A stretch of DNA of 64,000 nt, from assembly GCA_031296915.1 (NCBI GenBank), contig JAVDPC010000004.1, forward strand, positions 62,001 through 126,000, written 5' to 3'. The notes under the pieces are model-generated. The model saw nothing but the letters and a program-made list of their open reading frames with translations. It had not been told where the DNA came from and did not search any database. This DNA is from Cerasicoccus frondis. Its GTDB lineage: Bacteria; Verrucomicrobiota; Verrucomicrobiia; Opitutales; Cerasicoccaceae. Within the stretch, counting starts at the first letter, position 1, and every line of letters begins with the position of its first letter. Both the position numbers and the translations under genes were made by a program. Shown here one piece after another: positions 25,311 through 35,900 of the stretch.

Positions 25311-26342
25311 ATGAATGAAGATAAGCGGAGTCGCCCTGTCAATATGTGGGACATTGCCAAAGAGGCAAATGTATCCCAATCCACAGTATCCAGAGCTCTT
25401 CGCAATGACCCACGTATTACCGAAACAGTAAGACTTCGCGTGTCGGAGGCCGCGAAAAAGCTAAATTACCGCCCCAATCCATTTGTCTCTGCACTGACAG
25501 CCCAAGTACGCTCCTTTCGTGCTCCCCCCAGCGGCGCGACTATCGGGTTGCTCAACTGCATGCCAAAGTGGCAAATGCCAATGCCCTATTTTAAGCTCTA
25601 CAGCGAGGGTGCAACCAAACGAGCAGAAGAATTAGGTTTCAGCACGGAATTTTTCCATCTGGAAGACCTGGATAATTCAATTAGTGCCGTAAATCGCATT
25701 TTATGGAGCCGCTCCATCATAGGATTGTTAGTCATGCCAGTCCCCAGTGGTGTAGATCTAAGCGAATTAAAATTTGAAAATTTGGTCAGCGCGACTGTAG
25801 ACACCAGCTTACGCAGCCCGATGCTACATCGCGCCACTGCTAACTATTTTCAGGGAATGTCCCTGGCGCTAGACAAGCTTAAATCTAAAGGTTACAAGAG
25901 GATTGGCTTTTGCACTCACGAAGATGAGCTTGGTCGTATTGGCGCGCGCTGGCATGGAGCCTATCTTCACTGGCACAGTATCAATGGAATCAAGCCACTT
26001 CAGGCATTTGTCGCCAAGACCTATGATCCTCAAGAGCTCAAAGCATGGTGCCAACGCGCTAAGCCTGACGTCATAGTAACCAATCGCGATGACCTCTACG
26101 ATCACCTTTCCGAGGTCGGCATCCGCATACCTGAAGATGTCTCATTTGTTGCATTAAATGCAGAATGCAGCAAAGCCAACGTATCTGGAGTCAATCAACA
26201 CAATCGCGAAATCGCAGAAGCTGGCATCGAAATGGTCGTTAACCAAATTTACCACAACGAATACGGCCTATCGGACCAACCCAAAAGCCTTGAGATCAAG
26301 AGCTCCTGGATAGAAGGCCAAAGTGCTCCCGACAAACACTAA
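25311..26342 (+). CDS. LacI-family transcriptional regulator
   Basis: A 343-residue repressor. The N-terminal HTH (residues 12-35) is NMWDIAKEANVSQSTVSRAL, followed by the hinge helix region RVSEAAKKLNYRPNPF and a periplasmic-binding-like sensor domain ending in a typical AGIEMVVNQI helix. It lies between GH4 and GH94, 72 bp after the GH4 stop, and is the only sugar-responsive regulator in the locus. LacI proteins bind dyads as dimers or tetramers, so it is the natural owner of the TGCAT-N4-ATGCA sites. None is seen directly in front of its own start, so it is probably expressed with GH4. Confidence 0.93.
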   Translation: MNEDKRSRPVNMWDIAKEANVSQSTVSRALRNDPRITETVRLRVSEAAKKLNYRPNPFVSALTAQVRSFRAPPSGATIGLLNCMPKWQMPMPYFKLYSEGATKRAEELGFSTEFFHLEDLDNSISAVNRILWSRSIIGLLVMPVPSGVDLSELKFENLVSATVDTSLRSPMLHRATANYFQGMSLALDKLKSKGYKRIGFCTHEDELGRIGARWHGAYLHWHSINGIKPLQAFVAKTYDPQELKAWCQRAKPDVIVTNRDDLYDHLSEVGIRIPEDVSFVALNAECSKANVSGVNQHNREIAEAGIEMVVNQIYHNEYGLSDQPKSLEIKSSWIEGQSAPDKH

Positions 26343-26439
26343 GAGTTATCGCTCCCAACCCCAAAAAACGAGATTACAAGGTCTTGGCCAAGGGTTACCA
26401 CTGCTGGATTTTAATTAAAGCATAGTCCCTTGGAGGTGA

Positions 26440-26453
26440 TGCATCCATATGCA
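26440..26453. promoter_or_regulatory. PUL operator 5 (TGCAT-N4-ATGCA)
   Basis: Perfect half-sites around CCAT, 46 bp upstream of the GH94 start and downstream of the LacI gene. A GGAGGTGA just before it is not placed to serve as a ribosome site for GH94. Confidence 0.78.
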
Positions 26454-26498
26454 TGAGGGTGTAATTGTGATGCATTGCTTGAAGCAGATATTGCAATA

Positions 26499-28817
26499 AT
26501 GACGCCAGCAGAGACCACAGAAACTCCCAACTCAACGATTGCTCAGTTTGGTCACTTTGATGAAGATCAGGGATGTTTTATAATGACTCAGGAACCACCA
26601 CGAAAATGGTGGAATCTGCATTGCTCTAAGATCAATCCAGATGGCATTGAAATGTATGCCGAGTGTGCCCACATCAATGATGGGCAAACATGGTTAAGAG
26701 ACGCTGCCGGCAACACCACGTATCTCTGCAGCTACGACAATAAATACCATTACATCCGTGACGATAAAACCAACATCACGTTCTGTGTGTCAGGTATTCC
26801 TGAACCTACAGAGGTAGCTAAACGCACCGTTGAGTTTCATCGGGAAAAAACAGTCATGCACTCCCAGTGCATTGGGCTTAATTCAACGCAGCGAGTCTTT
26901 GTTCCACGCCATTATCCAGTTGAATGCACCACGATCACTTTGCAAAACACGACTCAAGAAGAACGCGAGATATCTGTCTTTAGTTATGTGAAATTCCACC
27001 TTGGTGGATGGGATGCAAACGGGAACATAGTCTATAGCGAGATGTTTTCCGAAGTTAGACCGGACATAAATGGCGTCTTTGTTACCAATCGAAATACCGA
27101 TGTCCCAACAGCACGGTATAAAGGCTATTTAGTGACGCTGAACCAATTCCACAATGCCAACGGTTATCGTGACCATCTCTCACGTGCAGATTACCAGATG
27201 AGTGCAACAAAACTCGGCTGGGGATGGAACTGCGATGGCCGCGACGGCTATGGCCCTGATTGCGCAGGAGTTGTTCAAGTTAAGCTTAAAATTCCTCCTT
27301 TTGGAACTGCCCGAGCTGACTTCATTCTGGGGCATGCATCAAATCCCGAGGAAGTCGTTAAAATACAGAAGACGCTATCTCCCGAGTTGATAGACATGTG
27401 GTGCGATGAAGCGAGGACGGAATTCAAAGATCGCGCAGAGAGCTTTAAAATCGATGTAGGCCATCAGCTTTACAACGGTCTCTTTAACATATTCCTAAAA
27501 AAGCAATTTGACCATTATCTTATAAATAAAAGCGGATTCCGCGACAACTTACAGACAGACATGGCACTGGTTATTGCCGACCAACCAGCTGTAGAAGCAA
27601 ACTTGCTGCGTGCCCTGTCGAGCCAATATGCAAATGGCTCAGTACCTCACGGCTTTAGGCCGTTAAATCGATTAAATTATTCAGATAAACCAGCCTGGTT
27701 ACTGCAAGCGCTACCTGAGGTCATCAAGGAAACGGGAGACTATAACTTTTTAGAACGGGAAGTTCCCTACCTTGACTCCACTGAACGTGGCACCGTCTGG
27801 AACCACGCAGTGCGCGCTCTGCGCTGGCTCGCAAGCGACACGGGGAAACATGGGCTCTGCGATCAACACCACGCAGACTGGAACGATGGCCTGGAAGCAA
27901 CCCGTGAGGCAGGGGCAAGGGAAAGTGTTTTTGTCTCGATGCAACTTTGTCTCGGCGCACGTGAAATAGCTGAGCTTGCACAGAGAATCGGAGACAAAAC
28001 AGTTCAACAAGAGGCTGAATCCATTTACCAAACCTTCAAAGACCGCATCAATGAAGTTGCATGGGATGGTGAATGGTATGTCAGAACACTCTGCGAAGAC
28101 GGTTACCGAATTGGTTCCAAATCCTGCAAAGAAGGGCGAATTTACCTTAATCCGCAGAGCTGGGCTGTACTGAGTGGTGTGGCGGAGGGTGACCGCGCCC
28201 TAGCCATCATGCAGAAAGTTGATGAGATACTTGAGGAAGATATCGGCTATCGAATTTGCTATCCTCCCTATGCTCATTACGACCCTCGCGTTGGACGCAT
28301 GTCCAATAGCATGCCAGGCGCATCAGAAAATGGTGGCTGCTATAATCACGCAGCCGGCTTTAAGGGTGTAGCTGACTGCCATATCGGACGCGCAGACCAA
28401 GCCTGGCGTACATTTACTAAAGTGACGCCCGATAGCCCAGATAACCCTATTATTAATTCTGGTGCTGAACCTTTCAGCTACACCAACAGCTATTCTACGG
28501 CTTCCCAAATTTACGGAGCAGCTGGATATGCATGGCGTACTGGAACTGCCGCCTGGTTTGGACGATTGTTAGTCGAATACATTCTTGGTGCTCGACGAAG
28601 CTATGAGGGATTAATCATTGATCCCTGCCTGCCCGCATCACTCCCTCAGGCCTCCCTTACCCGAAAGTTTCGTGGAGCGACCTATCACATACAACTAAAG
28701 AACCGCCCCGAAGGCGGTAAAGGGGCGAAGAAAATCACTGTTGATGGGCAGCAAATTACTGGCTCTAAGTTACCTGTAGCCACCGGTGGTGAATACCATG
28801 TAAAAGTAGAACTTTGA
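26499..28817 (+). CDS. GH94 glycoside phosphorylase (cellobiose-phosphorylase type)
   Basis: A 772-residue cytoplasmic enzyme that would split a beta-linked disaccharide with phosphate, giving a sugar 1-phosphate. The family start AQFGHFDEDQGCF and the catalytic Asp in HADWNDGLEATREAG are present, as are NPQSWAVLSG and the C-terminal PEGGKGAKKITVDG. The frame is also open to a TTG at 26475, but the ATG at 26499 fits the family start. GH94 members act on cellobiose, chitobiose or longer cello-oligosaccharides. With exported GH9 enzymes this points to a beta-1,4-glucan-like chain. It has its own operator and ends convergent to a sulfatase gene. Confidence 0.92.
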   Translation: MTPAETTETPNSTIAQFGHFDEDQGCFIMTQEPPRKWWNLHCSKINPDGIEMYAECAHINDGQTWLRDAAGNTTYLCSYDNKYHYIRDDKTNITFCVSGIPEPTEVAKRTVEFHREKTVMHSQCIGLNSTQRVFVPRHYPVECTTITLQNTTQEEREISVFSYVKFHLGGWDANGNIVYSEMFSEVRPDINGVFVTNRNTDVPTARYKGYLVTLNQFHNANGYRDHLSRADYQMSATKLGWGWNCDGRDGYGPDCAGVVQVKLKIPPFGTARADFILGHASNPEEVVKIQKTLSPELIDMWCDEARTEFKDRAESFKIDVGHQLYNGLFNIFLKKQFDHYLINKSGFRDNLQTDMALVIADQPAVEANLLRALSSQYANGSVPHGFRPLNRLNYSDKPAWLLQALPEVIKETGDYNFLEREVPYLDSTERGTVWNHAVRALRWLASDTGKHGLCDQHHADWNDGLEATREAGARESVFVSMQLCLGAREIAELAQRIGDKTVQQEAESIYQTFKDRINEVAWDGEWYVRTLCEDGYRIGSKSCKEGRIYLNPQSWAVLSGVAEGDRALAIMQKVDEILEEDIGYRICYPPYAHYDPRVGRMSNSMPGASENGGCYNHAAGFKGVADCHIGRADQAWRTFTKVTPDSPDNPIINSGAEPFSYTNSYSTASQIYGAAGYAWRTGTAAWFGRLLVEYILGARRSYEGLIIDPCLPASLPQASLTRKFRGATYHIQLKNRPEGGKGAKKITVDGQQITGSKLPVATGGEYHVKVEL

Positions 28818-28831
28818 AGAGCCGCTCAATG

Positions 28832-28857
28832 AGGAAATGACATGAACTCCATTTCCT
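28832..28857. terminator. Hairpin between convergent GH94 and sulfatase genes
   Basis: AGGAAATG (28832-28839) and CATTTCCT (28850-28857) form an 8-bp perfect stem with a 10-nt loop, flanked by a further AGCCG/CGGCT pairing. No clear T-run, so a bidirectional terminator is plausible only. Confidence 0.45.
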
Positions 28858-28865
28858 AACGGTTA

Positions 28866-30494
28866 TCACGGCTTTAGCTCACCAAAGGAACCTGGAAGAT
28901 CATTCAAATAATGTGTCAACAGTGCTTGCATTTCGGCAAGTTTTTCTGGATTTGAAGTCGACAAGTTTACCTGCTCGCCCGGATCATCTGGCAGGAAATA
29001 CAGCTGATCCGCATCATAAAACGCCGGGTATTTACCCGTGGATGTCCGCTCCGCATCACCGCCACCTGGAATCGCCTGGATGTGGCTAAATGGAGCCATT
29101 GGGTCTTCAGTCAATGGATCTCGCCCGCGCATATCTCTCATGGTTTTATTAAATTCCTCTAGGCGGTGCTTTCTTTCTTCGATGCTCATGTTTTGAATCT
29201 TCTCAGGATAACGTAACGCAATATACTTCCAACCGTCCTTCAATACAGCGCGAACGTATCCCAGTTCGAAGTAAAGTGAATCATGCGACTGCATTTCCTC
29301 CGCCATCAAGGCTGGATAGAAACTTACGCCATCAAATATTCCTGGATCATAGTCAACCCCAGCCATATCCAGAATTGTAGGCGCAAAATCTACGTTAGAA
29401 ATAGTTTCGGAAAATTCATTCCCAACCGGAAATCCACCATCACGCCAAATGAAACCTTCTCCGTGGACACCACCCTGATACAGCGTGCCTTTCGCTTCTT
29501 GTCCATGATCATTGAAATAGATGATCACGGTATTATCCAACTCCCCGATTTCGTCAAGCTTGGCAACTAAAGCAGCCAACGAATCATCGAGCCACAGCAA
29601 GTTCTCTTTTTGCCAACCCGAGACGCCGGCGATACGTAAGCGTTCGCTCAGCGAATGGCGATCTGGTTGCACCGTCAGTCCTTCATCCAACATCCCCTCT
29701 GGAGTAATGCGGGGATCAGCTCCCCAACTTCTTTGCTTCGAACCCGGTCCATGTGGAATTGTTGTGGCAAACCAAAGGAAGAAAGGACCTCCTTGGAATT
29801 TTTCAATGAAGTCGACGCCTCCTTGCGTAATCCAATCTTGATTATGAGATGCCAACGCCTTGATTCCGTTATAGTCAGGATTATTGTTATATAAGCTGGC
29901 TGCATAATCAAACCCAGCTTGATAGCAAGCGCTCCTCAATCTTTCAGCATTACGTTCTAACAGAGCCACTACCTCAGGGTCCGTAGGATCATCGTCCCAA
30001 TTGGGTCGCTCCATTTCAGACGTTATGATAACGTGATTCTTTCCAACTATACCCGTGCTGTAGCCAGACTTCTTCAGTAACCACGGCAAGGTATCCTGAT
30101 CATCTTTTGTAATGAAGCTATTCCACTCGACGATTGTTTGCCCTTCGTTTTTACGAGTGCTTTCAGTAAAAGGAATACTCTTGGATCGACTAGGGTATCT
30201 GCCAGTAAGGCAAGCGAAGCGGCTTGGCGTACAGACTGGTGAGGTTACGTAAAGATTCTCTAAGATCGTCCCCTCTGCTGCAAGCGCATCCGTTGCCGGA
30301 GTTAAGTTCTTGCCTTTCCCTTCCGGCAGGAAATTCATCATTTCCTGGAATTGATCATCCGTTATAAAGAAAATGAAATTTGGACGCTTATCTAAAACAG
30401 GCTCATTGGCCCCTGACTCAGGCACTGCAATAATTGCCAATGCACAGGCACACTGAATTGCTTTAAGAAGCTTCATGTTGAGCGAAATATTCAA
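28866..30494 (-). CDS. Exported sulfatase, arylsulfatase-like (S1 family)
   Basis: A 542-residue sulfatase with a signal sequence (LLKAIQCACALAIIAV). The catalytic motif is C88-T-P-S-R92, followed by FACLTGRYPSR; metal-binding residues are in FFITDDQFQ and FNDHGQEAKG. It should remove sulfate from the polysaccharide or its fragments outside the cytoplasm. The start overlaps the end of the upstream sulfatase gene by 32 bp, so the two are one transcription unit under operator 6. A start at Met7 is also possible. Confidence 0.92.
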   Translation of the reverse strand: MNISLNMKLLKAIQCACALAIIAVPESGANEPVLDKRPNFIFFITDDQFQEMMNFLPEGKGKNLTPATDALAAEGTILENLYVTSPVCTPSRFACLTGRYPSRSKSIPFTESTRKNEGQTIVEWNSFITKDDQDTLPWLLKKSGYSTGIVGKNHVIITSEMERPNWDDDPTDPEVVALLERNAERLRSACYQAGFDYAASLYNNNPDYNGIKALASHNQDWITQGGVDFIEKFQGGPFFLWFATTIPHGPGSKQRSWGADPRITPEGMLDEGLTVQPDRHSLSERLRIAGVSGWQKENLLWLDDSLAALVAKLDEIGELDNTVIIYFNDHGQEAKGTLYQGGVHGEGFIWRDGGFPVGNEFSETISNVDFAPTILDMAGVDYDPGIFDGVSFYPALMAEEMQSHDSLYFELGYVRAVLKDGWKYIALRYPEKIQNMSIEERKHRLEEFNKTMRDMRGRDPLTEDPMAPFSHIQAIPGGGDAERTSTGKYPAFYDADQLYFLPDDPGEQVNLSTSNPEKLAEMQALLTHYLNDLPGSFGELKP

Positions 30495-32004
30495 TCATTT
30501 CCTGTTCTAACATGGCACGGACTTCCTTGTAGTCTGGATCGTTTGCTAAATTCACGCTTTCGAGTGGATCCGCCTCGTAGTCATATAGCTCTATCGTTTC
30601 CACAAAACTGTCACTATACGGCATCGAGGTTCGCCAGTCATTTTTCATCCAAATGATCATTCGGTATTGTGGATCACGTAGTGCATAGCCCATTCGATTT
30701 TTCCATCCAGGAAATTGGCTAATGGAGTAATCCTTAACACTTGCATCCTCGTCCTTCATGACTGGAACCAAACTAACTCCCTCTAGCTCATATGGTGCTT
30801 CCAAGCCGGTTAGATCAATAAGAGTCGGAAAGATATCAACCGACTCTGTCATGCTTTTAGCATTCTTTCCTCCTGAAAAACCGGGGGCACTGATAATTAA
30901 CGGTGCTTCTGTCGCATTTTCGAAGTTGGTGTGCTTCGTCCACAAACCATGATCTCCAAGGTGAAAACCATGATCTCCCCAAAGCACAACAATCGTATTC
31001 TTATCGAGACCTGTTTCGTGCAACGTGTCTAAAATCTTGCCGATTTGGGCATCGATGTATGCCACGCAAGCGTAATAGCCATGAATAAGTTCCGCTTGCT
31101 GAACATCCGAAATCGGCTGCGACCACTCACTTGGAATATCGGTATAGGCGCGCAACTCTGCAAATGGGTGATAAGCGAAGCCTGGTGAGCCCTTGGCATG
31201 CTCTTGGAATTCTGCTAGTTCAATATCTTGCCGGTCAAACATATCCCAATATTTCTTAGGTGCTGCAAACGGAAGATGCGGCTTTGAAAAACCCACAGTT
31301 AAAAAGAATGATTCACCGGTCCGAGCATATTCCTCAAGGTTGGCATTTGCCCAGTTGGCCAGGGCGCCATCAAGATAGGCATCATCAGGCAAGTCCAGGC
31401 ATTCCGTGGCTGGCATGGCGTCATGCTGCTGCATGTATTTATTGCGTGCTCCCCACCCTTTTAGACCAGAAGCGTTCATTTGGTCATATACCTTATGAGT
31501 ATTCTCATTTTGATAATATGCGCTATCATGTGCGGGAATTGGGTGGTCAGGATTGTACGGGAGTTCTCGGTTATAAGTAAAAGGCGTCGACCATGATTGC
31601 TTGGAGTGGTTCTTAGAGCCATGCATTACTTTACCAGCTCCAGCCGTAGTATAACCCGATTCCTTAAATACCTGCTGCATCGTTTTGGCCTTGGGGTTGG
31701 AATCTTCGATAAACGTATTCAGATCCCAAACTTTTGTGCTATCTGGACGCAATCCAGTAAACATGCTCATACGTGAGGCTGCACAAATTGCTTGCTGGCA
31801 ATAATTGTTTTGCATAACAGTTCCCTGAGCAGCCAGCCGATCGATATTGGGTGTGGGTATCTCATCATTGCCATATGCGCCAAGGACTGGTTTCAAATCA
31901 TCAACCACAAGCAATAGGACATTGGGTTGATCGACCGTGGCCATGGCGTTCAAGCTAAAACCTGAACAAATTAAGCCAAGAGATAGGATACTTTTAAGTT
32001 TCAT
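30463..32004 (-). CDS. Exported sulfatase, iduronate-2-sulfatase-like
   Basis: A 513-residue sulfatase with a signal peptide (ILSLGLICSGFSLNAMA). The catalytic motif is C74-A-A-S-R78, an Ala variant of C-x-P-S-R seen in iduronate-2-sulfatase-like enzymes, whose neighbouring sequence also matches (FTGLRPDSTKVWDL). Metal-site residues are in LLVVDDLKP and LWGDHGFHLGDHG. This subgroup typically removes 2-O-sulfate from hexose or uronate residues. It is the first gene of the two-sulfatase unit, 123 bp downstream of operator 6. Confidence 0.92.
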   Translation of the reverse strand: MKLKSILSLGLICSGFSLNAMATVDQPNVLLLVVDDLKPVLGAYGNDEIPTPNIDRLAAQGTVMQNNYCQQAICAASRMSMFTGLRPDSTKVWDLNTFIEDSNPKAKTMQQVFKESGYTTAGAGKVMHGSKNHSKQSWSTPFTYNRELPYNPDHPIPAHDSAYYQNENTHKVYDQMNASGLKGWGARNKYMQQHDAMPATECLDLPDDAYLDGALANWANANLEEYARTGESFFLTVGFSKPHLPFAAPKKYWDMFDRQDIELAEFQEHAKGSPGFAYHPFAELRAYTDIPSEWSQPISDVQQAELIHGYYACVAYIDAQIGKILDTLHETGLDKNTIVVLWGDHGFHLGDHGLWTKHTNFENATEAPLIISAPGFSGGKNAKSMTESVDIFPTLIDLTGLEAPYELEGVSLVPVMKDEDASVKDYSISQFPGWKNRMGYALRDPQYRMIIWMKNDWRTSMPYSDSFVETIELYDYEADPLESVNLANDPDYKEVRAMLEQEMIEYFAQHEAS

Positions 32005-32111
32005 ACGGGTTTTAATGGGGCATCACTCTCTGTTTACAATCAAAGGCATTGAGAGTGAGCGAGGTTATGTAGTGAATTAAATAACAATTTTCTTACTGGT
32101 TTAGGCCCAAT

Positions 32112-32125
32112 GCGATGCGCATCGC
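32112..32125. repeat. Perfect 14-bp palindrome beside operator 6
   Basis: GCGATGCGCATCGC is identical on both strands and lies 1 bp from the operator at 32127, on the side nearer the sulfatase start. It shares the GATGC element with the operator family but not its spacing. Confidence 0.5.
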
Positions 32126-32126
32126 C

Positions 32127-32140
32127 TGCATATGGATGCA
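32127..32140. promoter_or_regulatory. PUL operator 6 (TGCAT-N4-ATGCA)
   Basis: Perfect half-sites around ATGG, upstream of the two-sulfatase unit. Confidence 0.78.
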
Positions 32141-32274
32141 CAGAAAGAGTAATTATTACGAATTGCCCCATTCCAATGCCATGTGCAATATGCAGCGATA
32201 AAAGTCGCAGCATCACTACAGGCTTGAACTGTAATGCTAATTCCGATGCTGACCAACACTCGTCGCAATTTCCC

Positions 32275-32976
32275 TCACTCGGACACCGGTGCTGGTTCCA
32301 CAAAGTTGCGAACTAATAGTTCTTCAGACTCTGGCCTACCAATAGTCGGTAATTGATCTACCAGTATAAGTGTTGATCGCGTATTGGGCATAATCACCTG
32401 TGGCGTGCTCAATCGAAGTGACCATTCATCGCCATCAAGTACTATCGCTTGTATCCATACTTGAAGGTTGTCCGAATACGGAAAAAGTTTCGATTCCGCC
32501 GTTGCAAGTTGTGCCGTCTCACTACCAATTTTCACCATTACCAATCGGGGAGAATAATTAAATAGACGCATAGTTCCAACCGGGTGGTCATCCCAAGAAT
32601 CTTCGACAACCTTGACGCGTACGTCATTCGTATCTTTCGGGTTAACTTGAAACAACACAATGTATGGTATCGGCTTATCCAGAACAAACTCAACCAGCTC
32701 ATGTTTTATCGGAGGCAAACCCGATTTAGCCGGAGGCAATTGACGATAAAGCGAAACCTTCTGCCCAACATTAGATTTATATTCCCGTGAAAAGTTGGAA
32801 CTTCCAGCTGAAATCCTACTGGTGTTTCCTTCAAAATCGTAGTAAACTCCTGAAAGAGATTTACCAATTGCCAAAGTTCGGAATGACGCCACCTCTTCAC
32901 CAATATCCTTGGCAGTCGTCGTGGCACTGAGTGCAATGCTTAAGGCCATGGCCCAAAATGCTATCTTTTGAAACAT
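32275..32976 (-). CDS. Exported protein of unknown function
   Basis: A 233-residue protein with a signal peptide (IAFWAMALSIALSATTTA) and a body of probable beta strands (VSLYRQLPPAKSG, YIVLFQVNP, LRLSTPQVIMP) without cysteines or enzyme motifs. It starts only 7 bp after the stop of the giant prepilin-like gene, so it is its co-transcribed partner and is likely to work in the same surface structure or secretion step. No family recognised. Confidence 0.75.
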   Translation of the reverse strand: MFQKIAFWAMALSIALSATTTAKDIGEEVASFRTLAIGKSLSGVYYDFEGNTSRISAGSSNFSREYKSNVGQKVSLYRQLPPAKSGLPPIKHELVEFVLDKPIPYIVLFQVNPKDTNDVRVKVVEDSWDDHPVGTMRLFNYSPRLVMVKIGSETAQLATAESKLFPYSDNLQVWIQAIVLDGDEWSLRLSTPQVIMPNTRSTLILVDQLPTIGRPESEELLVRNFVEPAPVSE

Positions 32977-32983
32977 ACAATTA

Positions 32984-35900
32984 TTAAATTTCGTTGGGTG
33001 TTAGCCACCGAAATGAAACTATTTTAAATTTACGTCCAAACTTAAAATTCTCGAGACTCAAGTCGGCCAACACGTCATTCGGATCGTTTGCATCACTATC
33101 CAGGTATTCAATCTGCCGTTGTAAAACCGCTTCGCACCAAGCCTGCGCCTTGCGCTCATTAGTTAGTGGATTGATGGACTCACCATAAGCACGAATCACG
33201 AAGGTATCAGAACGTGCAGCAAGCCCAGAACCAATTGCCGACAGAACGTCTGCTTGCGTTAAAAATTGTGGCGCAAAAGCCGATGTCGATCCATGTGGAA
33301 CCTCGCCATCTGGCACTCCCTGATAGCCTTGCATGAGTTCCAAATCGAAGTTAGATCCACCATAGTTTGGCAATTTCGAATCTTCGTGATAAAAAGGATT
33401 GGACCCTGTGGGTCCATATGCGGTGTCCTCTCCCCTATTAACCGCAGACGAACCACTGTATACTGAATCAATGGCCGCTTGCAAAACACCTTTAAAACGC
33501 TCATCCGAATCAGTCTCAGAATTGTCCACTAAGCGCCTATTCACAAAATCTGCCAGTGAAACGAATGGCCCACGATTTCGCACTTCCGCAACAATATTCT
33601 TCGCCAAGCCTGCAATCTGCTCTTCCGTCAATTGACGGAATCCCTGCCAAGCCCAAGCACCTGTTGGATCAACCGACGGAGCTTCTGTAGGTTGACTAAA
33701 TCGTGGTAGGGCTGACATCAGCGTATTAGGCGAAGAAACTCCATCTTCAGGATTGTAGGGTAGCTGATTCATCCCTCCCAAAACCGCACGCCAAGCTTGC
33801 TCCGAGGTTGAATTGATATTGAACCCACCACGTAATGTTAATCCAGAAGCGGTCAAGCTACCATCCCGATACTCTTCTTCGGCAAGCTCGCCTGTAATCT
33901 TCATGCGCGCGTTTGGCAACACATCAGGCAAAGCCGTCATGCTTGTATCCGTTGAAATGCCAGTTCCTTGATTCGGGATCGTGGAAACAAAAAAGCGATC
34001 CCATAGCTGCCGATTTAGCAACCATGAAATATCATAGTAGGCGCTAATGGAGCGCGTAGGCTCAATTTGAGTATTGGAGTGGTCTAAGCGTAGTTCACCG
34101 CGAGCATCTAAGAAGTGGAAATCGGCTAAACTGTTGCCAATCGGGTATGATGGATAATTGTTGATTAAGGATAGATTTGCATGCTGCAATTGCCCAATAG
34201 ACATCAGGGGCAAATCTTCGGATCTATGTTCAAATAACGTTGCGTCAACCACTCCCAGAACTGAATCAAGCCCATAGCCAGCCGATGCACGCTCACCAGA
34301 TGTCTCAGCATTAAAAGTGATCCACTGACTCTCCATCCCGCTGCCAGCTACAAATCCTTGAGGCGCACTACCGCCATTAACGACCCTAGTTGCATATAGT
34401 GCTCGCGGGTTTCCCTGAGCTATCCAACGAACATCACGATAAACGCTCGAAGATTGCGGACCAGCAGCGAAATTCATCTCAAAATAGCGAACAGATGTCG
34501 GCCCCAGAACATATTGGCTCAAGGGTCCTTCTGTTTGCAGAAACTCATTGCGCATACCACGACTGGTGCCAGAACTATCAATACTCTCGATTGTATTACT
34601 TGAGCTATCTTGTGCCGGCCAAACCCGCGATATGGATTGATACCAACCCATATCATTCACATCACTAGATATATAACCTACTGGGCTTTGTTCAGAAAGG
34701 TCGCCGAGATAAACACTGATCTCACCACTTGACATACCAAAGGAACTCCCTGATGGCGGTAGCACTTTTGCACCACTGACCCTAAAGTTGCTATCTACTT
34801 CGTCAGCTTCGAATCTTGCAGTATCCGCCCCAAAATCGAGCAACACATGACCAGCGGCATTAAGACCATTGGTTAGCGTATTTTGGGGTTCGTCGAGAAT
34901 ATCTGCATCGTAATAAGCTCCGCTCTCAGCATCTTGTAAGGTGAAAATCATACTCGCACCTGGCGGGATATCGGGGCTGTCGATTTTAAAGCGCACATAG
35001 ACATTCTGCGTGCCCTGATCGTTCTCCAACGTCGCCCCTCGATTAAAATTCACCGTTTCCTTTTCAACCCACTCAAGCGATGAACCACCTGCCCCATCGG
35101 AAACTTCCTTTTCAACTTGGAGCTGGTAGTTTGCCGCCGTAGTAAAGATTCGAGAAAACCCAACTTCATATTCATGCGCTTTAATAGTGCTCGTATATGG
35201 GTTCCAAAGCACTACCAGTGGAAACATTGCCACCCGTATAGGAAGCCCCTCACCAATCCCATCTGGAGCAACATAGCTTAGCCCTAACGAATAATAAGTC
35301 ATCACAGGGCTTACGCCAACATCGATCAGCGTGGGAACCCGAGGATCAATCTTGTTATCCGTTGGAACAGTAGTTTGGGCATAAGAACGCAACGCTCCCC
35401 ATGTTGGCACTCCAAAAGTATCAGAAAGGTTATCAATATCTGGCGGAAAAAGGTATTCGAAATTGCCAGGCGAAGTAGCTCCAGTTGCCAATAATGCTGA
35501 CAGGTCTTGCTTCAACCCTCCAGCATATGTATCGACTAGAAGCGATTCAGAATACACGGTCAGATCATGCCGATTTGATCGAATTGCTTGTGTCATTTCC
35601 TCTGCATCCTGAGCTGCAAGAAATGTAAGCTCATCCAATGAATTTAGCACTGAAAGAGCTTCAGAATCAGGTGCAAAATTGTCCCCCAACAAAAAAGACT
35701 CATCGAAATCAATGACTCTCAGCCTATCAACCAACTCCGGCGCCGTACGCTGTGCCGTAAAGAATGCCCCTTGCAGCCTAGTGCTTTCGGCTATCTCCAT
35801 TGTAACATTCGCCTTTGCTCCCTCATCGCCAATCCACCATGCGTAGCGCCCCGTCCGAACATTAGCATCATCTCCGAAGACATCTACTAAAGGCGCCATC

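Noticed and set aside
26383..26392. CTTGGCCAAG palindrome as a regulatory site
   Set aside because: Only 10 bp and not repeated in front of other genes of the locus.
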